DNA from: Drosophila miranda
Lineage: Eukaryota > Arthropoda > Insecta > Diptera > Drosophilidae
Assembly (NCBI RefSeq): GCF_003369915.1
Contig: NC_046677.1
Coordinates: 13,082,001 to 13,146,000 of the forward strand
DNA: 64,000 bases
Direction of reading: 5' to 3'
Below, piece after piece: positions 27,601 through 42,600 of the stretch (its first letter is position 1; the number at the start of each line of letters is the position of its first letter). Below the pieces are notes generated by a model that was given only the letters and a program-made list of their open reading frames with translations, ran no database searches and was not told the origin of the DNA. The translations under genes were made by a program, and so were the position numbers.

Positions 27601-30600
27601 TTATTTCGGCGATCCTCTCAGTTTCCGGCATACCCTTTCACATGCAATAAGTAGACAAAGACCTCTCAAAGTTTTACAAAAAAGTTCCCAATGACAGAAG
27701 AGCGTTAAGGCCTTCCGAAGCCATTGCCTCATCCGTAGCTCCCATCGTCCAGCGCCTGGCTCCTTGCTCGCTCATTGCATATCAATGGAAATGAGTTTTT
27801 CCCGAAAGTTCTTTGCGACCGATGAAGTGCTCCTGGGGGTGGGGGGTCGAACTTTGGGTCTTGTTGTTGCCATGTGCGATGGTGCTTCTGGCGACGCTTT
27901 GGCGGTCGCCTACAAATACAGGCACACTCGGAGGGCGACACACAGACACTCATGCAAAACCCAAATGAATGCCATGCACAGAGTCCTTACGTCTATACCC
28001 TGGCCTGCTTTTGTAGTCGCTCGCTCCAAACACCCGACCACCCAACCACCCCCAACCATCCATCCGCTCCGTGGCCGCCCTCTTGCTCTGGTCCTGGAGA
28101 TGACATGTCAAATGCATGACCAAATAGTCTTTGAATTTTTCTTTTGCTCTCTCTTTGTTTGACAGGCTTTCCCTGAATTTCCTTTTATCATATTTTTCAA
28201 CACATCATATCGTAGATATAGATTTCTTTCTGATTTGTCATTAAAGATCATTTATTCTGCTGTTTCTCTTTCAGTTTTTTTTTACACTCGCATTATGATA
28301 AGTTGTTGCCTGGTTTTCGTTGCTTGTGGTTTGATAAATGGGAAAATAATGAAGCATCCAGCCACATGGGGAAAACATTCGTCATAAGGAGAAATATTAC
28401 TTTTAATAAATTCATACAAATAGGTATTACTAAATAATTTTAAGCTAGACTTAGCTCAGGAGCCCTTAAGTGGACTTCGAACTAAAAGATATAACTGACT
28501 TAATTATCAATAAATAGAAAAGCTGATATTATAGTGATACTTTATAGTCCCTACAACCGAAATTTTTCAGCATGCCAGTATTCATGTGGGATCGATTCGA
28601 ATCCCTATCCGCATTTCAAATAACCAATTTGTAATATTAAAACATTTACAATTTCAGGAAGTATCTTTGACATAGATGATCCAATATTTCCCAACATATC
28701 CTTTTCGTTCACACATTCAATCCTGTTGTACGGGTATTTTCCAGTACCGAAACACTCCCTCCTATGATTGCCCCCAATGCATAAAGGAAAAACATGACAA
28801 CGAACAAGTGTCATGAGAAAAATTGCACAGATTTTCATTTAACATAATTCCAAAAAAAATATAGGCAAACCTGAATAGCGAAAACCATGCAAAATACAAC
28901 AAAAAACGTATTTTGGTTCGAAAAAACCAGACCAAACACAACAAAAAAGGGCATTTTGGAGGGCTGGAAAAGAGCGGGTATTGTCAGGGCTCGAATTCAA
29001 TACAATAATAATAAAATTTGTATGCAAAATAGGCGTTGAATGCATGCAAAGATTGCAGGGGAGGACACGGTCCCGATACAATGGTTCTGTGGGTTGGTGG
29101 CTACGACTGATGCCGATTTACATATACAAATATGCAGGAGAGAGAGTGCTGCTGTTATTGGGGGTTGGCGGTGCAGGCGTGCAGGCGTGCGGGTCGGGAT
29201 GATGCCTCCCCTTGTTGAAAAATCGTAATCAAAAATTGCGCAATAATTTGCATGTTTATTTAATAGCCCCAGCACAGAGCGGTTCGCCTCCGCCCACCCA
29301 AAAACACACATCCCCCATTTTGAAAAGCACCACAAAGTGCCATTTTCCTTTGTGTGTGTGAGTGAATTGCATGTGCGAGTATCTGTGTTAGTGCTTCGCA
29401 GTGCAGTGACAAACATTTTTGGGCATGCAGCAAACTGCGAAAATCTGTTTTGGTTTTCCCTGTATGGGAGTGTGGGTGGCTGGGTCGCCTATTTTCGGCT
29501 ACCCTCATCTCTAAGCCTTGCCCTCGCCCTCGCCCTTGGCTTCACCCGCCCTCTCTGGATACTCATTATGTGAGTGTTTTTTCCAACTTTATTCCATAAT
29601 GAAATCGTCTGCGGGCTGAGCTTTTGCATCTGTGTTTGTTTTTGCATTGCGGCGCAGAGACCGAAAAGTTTGCGGCACAGTTTTATGACACTCCAAAAAC
29701 AAAATACATACAACCATAACATTAAAAAAAAAGCCAAAACCAAAAAAATAAAAGAAAAGCCCAAATTAGCGGACAATTTTCAAGTTGGCGGTTCTGCGTT
29801 TTGGGAGTTTTTGATTTTGATTTTGATTCTGAATATCATATTATCAAATTCGCTTTAAATGTGCGACTCTCTTAGGATGCTCCAATAGCATAAACATGAA
29901 CATTATTTGTCTGAAGATTATAAATTTCAATAATTTATGACACAGCTTAAATTAATAATCTGGAACAAACCTAAATTAGAAATGCCAATTATTTATCTAT
30001 TAAAGCCGAATTAACAATGAATGATTTTATTTCAAAATTGCCCATTTTCTAAATAGAAATTAAACACAACATTTTTCCAACCCTCATAAAAGTGTTCAAA
30101 AAATCGAAATCAAGCCCCCTGCACTGTTCAAAAAATGAAAGAAAATATTGGCCCATAGTCATATACGAGCTCGCACACACTAGAGCTGGGCAAACAGAGC
30201 ACAATATTTTGACTGTTTCGTAATTTATTTGACATATTTATGAGGTTCATAAATACAGATACATATAAAAATGCGTTTATTTCTATTTGGCGATTTTTTA
30301 GTTTTTATGGCAAGCAAATAAAAAAGGAACAAACAAAAAGCAGCAAAAAATCAGCATCAAAAATGTATTTATACGTGCAAGTTTGGACTACTTCCAAGTC
30401 CAGGGAGCGTGTTACACAACAACACCAGCAACACACAGAGTAGACTCCTCTTTCTGGCTGTTGCCTGGTCAAAGTTCCAATATCGAAACATAAAACATTT
30501 TTATGTAATGATTTCCCTCCCTCACCATCACTGCTTTCTGGCTGCTCCTTTTGGCGGGTCAGCTGCCCGAACTATTGACAGCTGATGATAAAAAATGGTT

Positions 30601-33600
30601 TAAAAATAAACCAAAAATATGGAAAAACATGGCCAGAAAGAGGGCGGGAGAAATGGGCCCCAGCCAGCGTGTGGTTCCAGTGGGAGGGCGGAAAAATGGT
30701 TAGATACGTTTAGTTTCAAAAAAATAAGACTTACACTGCCTTCATTTCGTGACTAGACTTTGACAAGTGGCTATTGGACCCATCGAAAATGACTTTGGGC
30801 TAAGGTTCAATGGACTTAAGAGTGTCTTAGTCAACGACATATAGGCAATGATGATCATACCTATCCTTATAAACGTAAGAAATCCATCACACAATATGGT
30901 ACATCGGTTTTCGGGTTTGATCATCATTCGTATGGCGTATTCATTTATAAAGATTTCTCAAAATCTCCTCCCCCTTTGGAAGAAAATGTATTTGAAATAA
31001 GGCAACAGTCCCGCATTCAATATACCGAATTTATTCTCAATTGGTCCATTACAGCCCCTCCAGCCGATCCCTTCCATTTGAGTCCATCCCGACACATCCA
31101 CTCACGCATTAAACATTTTTCGCCTTTACACTTTTAATTTATGTATTTACTTTTGGATTATTTGCTTTTCCTGCCGTTCTCCGCCTTGCAGACTGTGTAC
31201 TGTGTTTTCGTATGCCTACCACCTGCGGCATTTTCGCTCACCGAGACAGAGGCTCTTATTGAAATTCCAAAGTTGAAATGACTGCAAAACGAGAAAGGCA
31301 TGGGAAAGGTGGTGATGGTGATGGTGATGGTGATGGTCGAGGTCTGGCTACATGTTGACAGCCATGTCAGTTACAACTCCCATCGTCGTCATCGTCATCG
31401 CCATCGTCATCAGTTGGTTGCTGCTTTCCCGTTCTGCCTCCCTTTCTGGTCGAGTTCTGTGGTCGCGTCTTGGTCTGGAGTCTGCTTTGAGTCTGGCCTC
31501 TGCATATACATATATTTATATACATTTTTTGAAGGGCCTCGCATTGAGCGTGGCAATGGACCACTTACGAGGCAACTTGGTGGAGACCTTCTTTTGACAC
31601 CCTCCCATTCCCAATTCCCAGCTCCAGCTACAATCCCTACTGAATGTTTATCTGGGATGTCTGCCCAAGCACTTTGTTTGGCTGCTTAACTTTTGATCAG
31701 TTTTTAATATAAGTTAATGTGCACAAATTAAATGCATTTTGTCTGAAAAGTTTTATTGCAAATATTTACTCTGGCGTAGGTCAGTGGCTTCGCCAAAAAC
31801 GAAATCAAAACAACGAAATAATGCCAGTAAATCAGAGCATTAGATATTTAAATAAGCGGGCATTAACTGGATAAAAATCCGAAATTCAGAACACTAACTA
31901 GTAGAAATGAACACTATGTTGGTATTGTTATTTTCGCTCGCAGAAAATACAATTTTAATTTAAACAAAAATCCATTTTGGTGAACACACAAGTGATTTCC
32001 AATAATTATCCAAAACTCAAACTGATTTTAATAGAAATTCGCAAATTAAGAAATTATCCTACATCAATCTAGAAAAAACCAGCCAGAACGTTGGCGTTGA
32101 GGTATACTTACACGACATATGGGGTATTTTACTAGAATAGAGTCAGCCCTGAAGAGAGAGAATCGAAGAGATGGGGAGCGATACTCTCTTTGTGAGAGAG
32201 TTGTGCTGGTCCAAGAATCTATGTACTTTATAATAAATACTGACTCCCCGAATACATCGTGAATAGAAAATGTTGCGGAGAAATTTGAGGAGGAGATCTT
32301 AAAATACTTTAACATCGATATAGAGAGATACTTAAAGATACTTAAACTCCAAGAACTGTAGGGGCTATACAAGAGCAACAAACTCCTAATCTTCGCTTGC
32401 TGGCGGCATTACTGGGACTTATCAAAGTCATGGCAACGTTTTTGCCGTATGAAAGAAATACAAATAAAAAGTGCAACAAGGTTACGAAAAGCTTTCGATG
32501 CAAGGACAGGGAGAGCAACAAAAAAATGAGAGAAACCTATCCTTACCTACAATATAACTTAACTGCCAGGCAAGGGAGTACGCGTATGATAAGACTGGTC
32601 ATTCCCATCGCCCATGGCCTGACTGTGGTGACCCTCTCTGTCACCCTTTGCCCAATAGACTCCACTTTATTTCAGTTCTGCTGGAGTTGGGGTTGGGGTT
32701 GGGCATCCCTCTAGCTAAATGGTGAACCATTAAAAGTGGACATTTGTAAACATAAACTGACAGATAAATACCGAAAGCAGACATGGAACTTTACCTGGCC
32801 GCATCACCTGCTCACCTCCCGGATCCCTGGGATGGTGAATAATACGAAGAGTTTCCCCTGCTACTGCTATTTTCATTTTCAGTGGTTTACATTACACTCG
32901 CAGTGGGGACGGGACACACATCTATGTATGTACGTAGAGAAAACCGTTAAAATACTTATCAAACGTAGATTGTAAAAGTTTTTTATAACAAAATAAAATG
33001 CCATGGACATGGTTGTTGTTCTTGCTGGGGTTCTTTGCTGGAATGGAATGGAGTGTAGGGCTTCGAATTGGGAGGTCAACAACAATGCTAAACAACAATG
33101 TGCAGCTGAAGGACAATTTTTTTCCACCTTCTGGTCCCTAGTCCTTCGCATCATTGCGATAAATGCAGCCACATCGAGTGGGGGGGGCAGAGCTGGGGCA
33201 GAAAATGTACAACAAAATGCTCGCTCGTTATATGGGTCAATACGGGAAACAAAAGCATTGGGCAAAGGTAGATCCGAAAAAAAAAAAAAAAAACGCAACA
33301 AAACCTGAAAAAATCATGGCATTGAAGAAAATTTCAGCAAAAAATAGTTTCAAAGAATCTTGGGGGTTCGATGGCGAACTTACCTATAAACGGAATTCGA
33401 AAGAACTAATAAGAATAAGAAAGAGTGAATAAAATGTTTAAATGCTCCTGGATCGAATCAATGCAACCTTGATGCCAGTCGAATGGCACGGCTTTAAAAT
33501 TAATCAAAGATCGCTCACTAAACGATTATAACAACCAAATAAATTTTTTTATCGAGATATTGCTTCATCATGCCGCGCTCAAACACCCTGAGCGGAGCAT

Positions 33601-36600
33601 CCGAATGAGCGGTGAAAACCCAGAGAAAAACAAAAGGAAAAACGAGAAATAGAGGGAACTAGATGACCAGTTCGGCTGGCACTTTGTTGCAACATTTTGT
33701 GTTGTCATATGAAGCATTGGCGAACGGAGCGGAACGGAACGGGGCACAACAACGGAAGCCGGCGGTCGGGTCAGATGCTTGCTCGCTTTTCAAAGGTATG
33801 GTTGGAATAGTAGTTAGCATCCAATTGGATTCATGTGGAGGTAGAGGCGGATGTGAAGGCGGACAGGTTGGGTGGGTGAAGGTGGGGTAGTGGTGGCGGT
33901 GTAGAAAGGTCAATTTTCTAATCAGGACAGTGGCTGGGGACTCTCGCTCTCCCCTTCGGTTAAGGTCAATTTTGTTATTGTACCATCACGAAATTGGTTC
34001 GGTAGAAAATAATAACAATACGCCACTAATTGAAATGTGGAATGTTTTGTCCAGTGGAGATTCACGATTTTATTTACTCTACCTGACAATACCAGATTTT
34101 GGAATAGTCCAAGCCGACTGTGGAGTGAATTTTCACAATTTCCTTGATGACGGAATGCTTAAGACTCTGCTTTTTTGTATACACCACAGTCTCAACTGAA
34201 AAATTGTGTCTTCGATTACTGAACTGAGCAGGGAGATGTCCACCTACTTCTGGGGTACTTTCCGGTATCGAGGCAGACATATTCCACCACATAGTTCTTG
34301 TCGTCAGTTCCAATAATTACCGAAAGCCTGTGCCTGTTCGACCTTCGTTTGATCGTGTCTGGATAATGGGACTTCTGACATACCCCCAGGTGGATGGGCA
34401 CTGGATACCAAACGGCATACGTCACCAAGTTGCCTTTCAATTTCGTCTGCACGGATGGGGAAAATAATGGTTTTGGTTTACGAATTTCTTCAGCCGACTT
34501 GGTTGCAAACCTACACTGGGAATGGTTTTATTTGGCGTGTGGCAGATGGCTTCATTGCTTGGAAGAGCTAGGAGGATTATAACTGCTGCAAAACTGATTA
34601 AAATGGTTGAAGTATTAGGAAATTTATTTGAACCACCTACTTGAGCGTCATTACCGTTTGTCCCATAGGGAAAAAAAATCTGTCATAATATAGGAAAAGG
34701 TATTCTTATTTTCTATGGAAATTGAGGGGAAACAAATGGAAAATTCAGCTTGAAATTAAAATCTCATGCTGTCCAGCCTTGCTTTGACAATATTCAATCT
34801 TATGTATAGACTAGCTTCCCTGTGTGCCCGCGTCGCCAGAGGGGGACGGCGAGGACTCAAAACTCTTTTATGTAGTGGAGAGATTCTACGATTTGTAAAA
34901 TTGCGTTTAAGAAACGATAGATTCATCTTTTTGAAGCATCACAAGAATCATCTGCCTTATAAGTACGAGTGTCTTTAACTTACAGTGTAACTCATTTTAT
35001 TTGCAGATTTTATTGCGGCACTCAAGGATGTCTCCGTAATGATACCACAGGCAGTGAAACGTGGCAGTAATGCCTTGTTCACGTGTAATTATGATATGGA
35101 AAACGATACTCTATATTCGGTGAAATGGTATAAGGGTAAGCGTGAGTTTTATCGCTACACGCCCAAGGAGAATCCGGCCATGAAGGTCTTCGCCATGACA
35201 AGTGGTCTCAATGTTGAGGTGAGTACCACATGGAACACATCCCCCATGCATCCCTCTCTATCTCCATAAAGAGCACATGTTACTGCAGATGCGTGTAAAT
35301 TATATCCATAATGGCTGATTGCCAGTCAACTGCCTCTCCCACCCTCGCACCCACTGCCATAACAGCATTTTCCCTTACTTTTTGCCCACTGCTCGCTGTA
35401 ATTATGCCAGTCCATCCGTAGACGAATCCGTTAAAAGTTGTTGGGCGTGGCCAATTAGTCGCGCTTGCAATTGACTTGCGGCTCATTAAAAAACAATATA
35501 TACAGATTGCATAAAGGACCAGCGACAAATATGGAAGAAGACCAAGAAGTGAGGGCTAAAAGACCCCACTTCAAGATACCCTGGCAGATTTGTGAAATGA
35601 ACTCGTTTTTTCAAGTGTTGAGTTGGGAGAAGATTAATATTATCAATTTCGGAAATCCTTCCGCACAATTCCCCTACATTCAGATCCAAAGAATTGCACA
35701 GCATTTTAATTGTGAGTTGATTGATAAATATTCATATATCTTTTATAGACTCAGACATTCATTATTTCATGTTGTGTGCGCTACCCTCTGCTAGGGTATA
35801 ATGAGAGAGTTTTTAAGTTTAATTATTATTATTACGTGGAAATGCACACGAGCCAATTAGGTATCGGTGCCAGCAAATTGGGTTAAACAGCCGAACGAAC
35901 TTCAGCGAGTGATCCCGCTCCCGCTCCGCCCACACTAGCTGCTCTCATGCAAGTGTGACATATATGCCGCCATATTAAACCCCATGTTAAATGCAATTTA
36001 TTAAATTTGATTTTCATTAAGTGAATTGCCATATGAGGTTTCATCATTTTCCACGGCAAAGATTAAACTCCAAGTACGAAATATTCCAATTGAGTATATG
36101 AGCAACTATTCCAGTGCTCAAGTGGATGAAGATTAAGCCCAACACAAATTGTGGGCAAGCGCATAATCAAAATGAATATGATAATGGCTTCGAGTCAAGC
36201 GAGGAATGTAAGGAATATTTAAAATAGTTTTGCGAGAAAGTATCACCTTCTGCAAAAGGTTCGATCTTCTTCTATCAATTAATCAATTTGTTGGGATACA
36301 TTTTTCGTAAGTGTTAGATCCATGGAAGAGCTATTCGAAATGTAAAAGACCATTTTCTGAAGAGGATTAAGCCCTTCGACCGTGGAATAGCCCCACTCAT
36401 GACCACGAGTCAAATCACTTTGAGTCAAAGCAAATCTTAATCAAAGGCAGACGACCCCTTCAGCCTTAAATTCAACTCTTCACCTTTATACCCTCAATTT
36501 GCAGTCACTTTTCATCAGCCAGGCAGGACCTCTCCTCCACCCTGCCCCTCCTACTCGCTGTTCACTTTGCCATTCATAACCAAGACGAAATTCTTTTTTC

Positions 36601-39600
36601 TTTCGTTCCTTTTCACTTTTGCCTTGGCAGGTGGGTTATATTCAATTTCTATGCACCGCGTCCAGCCAATTTTCGCCCAACTAATTTTTATTACGTTCTT
36701 CATTTCCTTTCACGTACCTTTCTTTGCCGTACCTCCACCACTTTCTTTGACCCTTCTTTCTCTCTCTCTCTCTCTTCCTCTTACTCTCTTTTCCCATACA
36801 GCGCAACCTTTCGAATCAAAGTCATGTCGTGCTGCAGTCGGTGCCGTTGAATATTTCGGGCAAATTTACATGCGAAATATCCGTTGAGGCGCCCACATTC
36901 CAAACCGCCATGGTGTCCGGCGAAATGGAGGTGGTTGGTAAGTAAAAAAAGCCCCTTCCCATACACCCATAAAGGGATATGCAATCAAAATATGTATAGG
37001 GTTAAAAAGTGCAAAAAGGAGCCAGAAAGAGAAGGGAACCAGAAATTGCGGCCGTGGCAAGCAAATTAATTAGAACAAACGTGTTGGAACCTGGCACTGG
37101 GTGGCTTCAGTTTCGGTTCTCTCCTCTTTTGGCGCCAAAAGCAAATTTTACATTTCCGTTCCTTGTCTCACTCCCCACTCTCTCGAACACTCTTTGCAGA
37201 GCTACCGGAAGAGCACACCGTGGTCACCGGGATACAGGCGCGCTATCGCATTGGCGATTTGGTCGATGGCAATTGCTCAATTAAATACTCGAAACCGGCT
37301 GCTAATTTGACATGGACTATTAATGGTATTGTGGTAAGTTTTGGTTTCGTTTACCACTGCTATCCGGACGGCTAGCTGGACACGCCTATTTCGCCCATTA
37401 TCTTCAATTAGACGGCAAAGGAAAGTGAGCGTGCGGGCGGGCCAACGGGTTGATCGGTTTCAATTGATAGCTGGCAGTTTTTCAATTAGTCATTGGCCAA
37501 AGAGGGGGCCAAATTGCTGTGTGCCGACACTTTGGTTGGAGCTCGCATTCGATTGGGGTATGAATGTACGGGTAAAACTCGTTAAACAGTACTTGCATGT
37601 AAGACAGTGTGAAAGATTGATGGACTGAACGGGAGGTTACTGGAATGTGTAACTGAACTATATATTTTTATTATTTGTAATGTACTATTGTGACGTAAAA
37701 TGTGGTCATGTTACAAGTTTACCTTAATTTATTAATGAAAATATTCTATGAATAACTATATTAAACCTAATGCTTTTGTGGTGTCAGGGGGAAGTTCTAG
37801 CATTTAAAGACATGATTGTTCTTCTTTCTAATAAAAGTATTAAATACTAGGCGACAAACACTCGTTTAGCTTGATAAGTTTTGATATATTTGTCTTTTGA
37901 TCCCTTGCGAATTTTGTTCGGCTCAATCCACTTGTAGTCCTCCCTATTTTACTCGATCATCAATCGATCAATTTCAAGAAGCCTGAAAAATGTACTTACA
38001 TGAAAGTTGGAGCATTGCTTTCCCCATCTTCTAGCGTTTAGTGTGTGATTTTTCATTTCTCGTTTGTTGCACACTTTTTGGCACCTGTGTGAGTGTGTGT
38101 TTGTGGGTGTTTTAATTCTTCCTCCTCGTCTTCTGCAACATTTTTATTTGCCTAGACTCATGCCCCTCTCTCTGCCGCCCTCTAGCTGTCTCTCCACACT
38201 CAGATATATATATTTTTTGATAGGCCGTCAGTTTTTATGCCTTTCGCCTTTGGTGCGCTGGATGTTTTATGGCCGCAACCACAGCCGTCGACTCCAAACG
38301 GAGGTCACACTGCCTCCTGCCAGTCCTCGCCCAGCTGCTGTCAGGCCGCTTCGCATGATTGCGCACAGGTGTCCGCAGAGGAGAGGAGTGTCCATGGAGT
38401 GGCTGTTGCTGGGGCTGGGGATCGGGGAGCCTGGTGCAGAAAAGGCTGACATGTCCCGGCATTTTGCGTTTGGTTTTTCAAGAAACGTTTAGGTTGTCAG
38501 CTAGTTTTTCCTTTGCGTTTCGTTTCGTTTTTATGGGACAGAGCTGTGAAGTTCCTCCACCGGGGGCATTACGAGCTCCCCAGACTTTCGGCTGCGGGAA
38601 GTGTTATTGTTGCCCCTACTGGGGGGAAGAGGGAGAGGAACGACGAGGGTTGGCTGGCAGCTGGAGTATAGTAAATGCGTTGTCAATGTCAAAACCCCAC
38701 CTCCAGTCATAACTCATATTTGTGGCCTCTCTCTGTGTGTGTTTTGGGAGAGTTGGTTGGGTTTGCCGATTGAGTCGAACGACTCCATAGAAAACGAACA
38801 TCTGAGTTCAAGATCTGAGGCCGTAAACAAAGTATTCTAGTCGAACAAATTTGCATTTGATTTAATTGATTGCTTTATGTATGAATCCATTTAAGTGTCA
38901 GACAGAAGAACATATAGGCATATTTTATAAAACACATAGTATTTTCTGTGTACGACAGTCTCCGAGAACTAGGCGCCCACCAAGATGGAATACACTGCTC
39001 ATTATGGTTTCTTCACAAAATAAAAAAAAAATTTATATATATTTTTTGTTTAAGCTAAAAACAATGTTTACCAAAAATTTTAGACCATTTTTGTTAGCCA
39101 TGGAAACGAATACTCGCAAAATATTTTAGTCAGAAACGTCAAAAACGTCTCAACTTCAATTTAAGATTTAATCATTATCAAAACAAGCAGTCAGCTAAAA
39201 AATAGATATACAAACATATGTGTTTACATATGTATGTTTATGATAAAAATGCAGAGAAAACTAACACAAACAACACTTAAGTGTTTCCTACACCATGCAG
39301 TGGGTGCGGCCACTTGATCTTTTAGCTAACGAGCGCATTTCAACAGGAGCACCGCTCTCCCCTCTACCCTCTCTCCGTTCCCTCGTCCCCAACAGGCCAT
39401 CATGTGTGCTGTCAGTTGTGGGTGGATGGTTGGGTGGATAGATGGGTGGATGGATGGCTAGGTGGCTGGTCGGGTCAGGCAACGGTATCTGCAGAGGCAC
39501 TTCTAACTAAACTCACCGCAAACAAAGTGGCCTCGTCTTCAGCACAGCTCTGCCATGTCCTTTGGCGCCTTACCATCATGGTGTATCACACCATCATCAT

Positions 39601-42600
39601 CATCGTCCTTCCATCGCCATAGTTCTGGGCTCTCTGCTCTAGTTAATCACTCAAGCGTAAATCTATTCATCATTCATAAGTTATAAATTTGCCTGTGCTG
39701 TGGCATGGTTCCCTTTCTTTTTTGGGCGGGAGGAATGAGTAGAAGTGTCAGCTTTTGGGATAGTTCTTCCTTTCATATTGTGGGGCACAGCACACTTCAT
39801 TGGCGGTCGGTCGCACTATCGAAGAGGCGGCTGCAGCTGTCCCATTGATAAATATTTATAAATTGATTTTGTTGGAAATTGGAGCATCTGCACGTTTGAA
39901 TCGCACTTGACATTCTTCTCCTTGTGTTTGTGCTTTCACATAGGTGCCACCGCATCACATCAAGACGTATCAGATTGAGAAACAGGAGAATACCACACTG
40001 GAATCGGTTACAAGTGCCATACATTTCATGGTCACCACTCAGCACTTTCTCAAGGGCCAGATGAGGGTAAGAGCGAGACCCAAGCAAGACACATTCCCCA
40101 ATTGGTTCTGTTCAGACTCTAATAAAGTTTCTTCCTCTCTGGTTGTTAGCTCAAGTGCACGGCCAATATCTTTGACATCTTCAAGGAGGAAATGGAGAGC
40201 GTTATTGAGGAGGACAGACCCAGGATAATGGCCTCCGGCAGGTCGTACGATATCAACAACTATCCGCTCGATGAGCATACGAATGGCGAGAGAGGCTTCG
40301 AGGATCACAATGAATCATATTTGACATACTATTCGGGTAAGTAGTCGAATAATTAACAATAATTGATCCAACAAAATAATAACTTATACGAGTAAATGGT
40401 CCATTGACTAAATTCAATAATTTACTCATTTTCCTTGCAATTTGGGTTGAAAGAGATTCCTTTGTGGCCTATCTTTTAGTTATTACGTTTGACTGGAATT
40501 GAATATGATTTTATTGTACGATCTTGTGATTTGATCTTGACGGTTCTGACTTCAGAAGAAGTACGAAGAAGTTGTTCAAACTTTCGGCCAGATTCATGAA
40601 ACCTAGGGGACTATCTTTCATCTAAATAGATCATAGATGGCATAAACCAATTCATATGTAAATACTATTTAAGCATTTTGAAAGTTCATGTTATTTATTC
40701 CCTAGCTTATAAGACGATAAGTGTTGCGAAAGCATTAATATAACAGGTGCAATGCTGTCTTATCCTCACAAAAGGCATACCTAATCGGCCAATCGTCCTT
40801 TTTGGTTGCAGGTGAAAATGGGGACTTCTCTAGTTTTTTAAATATTTGTAATTTTAAGATTTAAAACCAAATGATATCTGATGAATATATTATTTCCCCG
40901 TGCACCTTAATCTCTTTCATCGAACGTTTCCATTACACGAGAGTCTTTGCACTGTTGAATTTCACCAAATTTCAGTAGTAAACATTGAGAATACATCGCA
41001 AATTCAGTTGCACCACAAAAAAGCAAGACAGCCTCAAGTATTCACCCAGACGGTGGCTCGAGTGGGTTCGTGTGTGTGTGTATTTGTGTGTTAAAAATGC
41101 ATTTGCATAAAGTTCGGAACGGAGTACAAACTGGAACCGGGACATCCAATCTCCCCAGTCCATCTGCATCGGTGCTCCGCTCTGGCTCTGGAGTTCTCTT
41201 CGGGCGCTGCGTTTGAAAGAATTTTGCACACTCGTTTACGCCCCGAGTCCATGGCGCTGCCATCAGTCGCAAACTGAACTCAATTTTAAATACAATTTTC
41301 AGCTCAATGCGTTTACATTCATGTTATTCTTGGTGTTGATGCTTGGTGTTAAGTAAATGTTGCCTCAAGTAAGTGGCAACACTTCTCCCAGCCTCTGCAA
41401 GGGAAAGCGCAAAGGAAAAATGCGGAAAAACAGGAAGAGCGGAAAATCCTTTGGCGCACACTCCACACTCCGCACATCTGTGCCGCGGGCCCCAATCATC
41501 GGTTCCGTCCCGCACAGTCTGCCACAATTCCGCGACAATCTTTCATGTCTAAACTTAGTTTATACCAATTTGATTTGCCCACCATTTGATTCGATAAGCC
41601 TGCTCCGCCTCAGTGGCTTCCTCCGGTGCGGTGGCAGCCCGTAAAATGTTTATGCTGCACAATTTTATTTACATAATTTATATTGTGTGCCCTACAACGA
41701 CAAAATGCAGGCACTCCACCAAGTTGGAGATCGTCCCATGGATTTGCGTGCGAATCGCAGCCAGAGGGGATTGCCCGACTGCCACCAATAAAACCATTTT
41801 TAAAATCTAATCAATGGATTTTTCAGGAAAATACATATAAATACGATTAAGGAATTTTGAGTTACAATCACTAAAGCTACCCAAACAGTGTAAATTGTAC
41901 TTAGAACCTAATACAAAGAAGTACCAAGCCCAGCTAGAATTGAAAATTATATTTCACTTGTATCGGACCTACAGGACCGATATGACCGTAAAAAAAAGCA
42001 GTCACTAAAAAACTTCCATTCATTAGGGTAGCCGTAGCCCTCTATCAAGTAATTGTAGCCCTGAAAAACTGTAAATCCCTCTTATTACTTTACTTTTCAC
42101 AAAGGAATCGAAAGAGAACGAACCAATAACGTTCTAAGCCATCACCATCTATGTCTGTCTCTCTCTCATTCTGTCTATCCATCTCTCTCATAGCTGTCTG
42201 TCTGTCTCTTTTTAGCGGATAATAGTGCATCAGGCGCATCGACAGCTGCACATGAAATCTTTTGGCACGTCTGGCCATCGAAGCTCGGGGCAGCACTTCG
42301 GATCAGACTCCACATCAACAGGCAGCTGGTGGGGGCGTGGCCGTGGGACGCACTCGGTGCCTGGATTACGCAAGCAGCGGAACCAGGAGCAGCTACAGCT
42401 CTTTTGTGTCTGCTAGGGCTGCTGGCCCATCAAATTATCAACTGTCAATACACAAAGAAATCGACAGCGACAGCAACAGCGACAGGAACAGCGATGGGGC
42501 AGCAGCAGCAGCAACCGTTGCCAGTCGAAGCGGGGGCTGTGACAATGTCAAAGGCGGCCAAATCCGCAGCTAGAGCGAGCGTCAAATGCTTTTATAATTG

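Larger units (their letters stand above)
12839..35006 (+). other. First intron of beat-Ic (about 22 kb)
   Basis: It begins GTAAGTG and ends TTTGCAG. It holds simple repeats and the candidate nested genes listed separately (17440-17742, 23617, 24763, 34216-34604). I see no mobile element with recognisable coding sequence. A large first intron is common in fly neural genes and often carries enhancers, but none can be pinpointed here. Confidence 0.7.

Noticed and set aside
28560..28615. tRNA-like GGATCGATTCGAATCC string
   Set aside because: Resembles a T-loop word, but no cloverleaf (acceptor or anticodon arms) can be built around it.
33003..33432. Overlapping plus-strand ORFs with Lys-rich stretch
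   Set aside because: The Lys run comes from a poly(A) tract in intron 1, and there is no domain.
38235..38712. Several overlapping GC-rich ORFs in beat-Ic intron 4
   Set aside because: Open in many frames on both strands because of composition, with no conserved motif.
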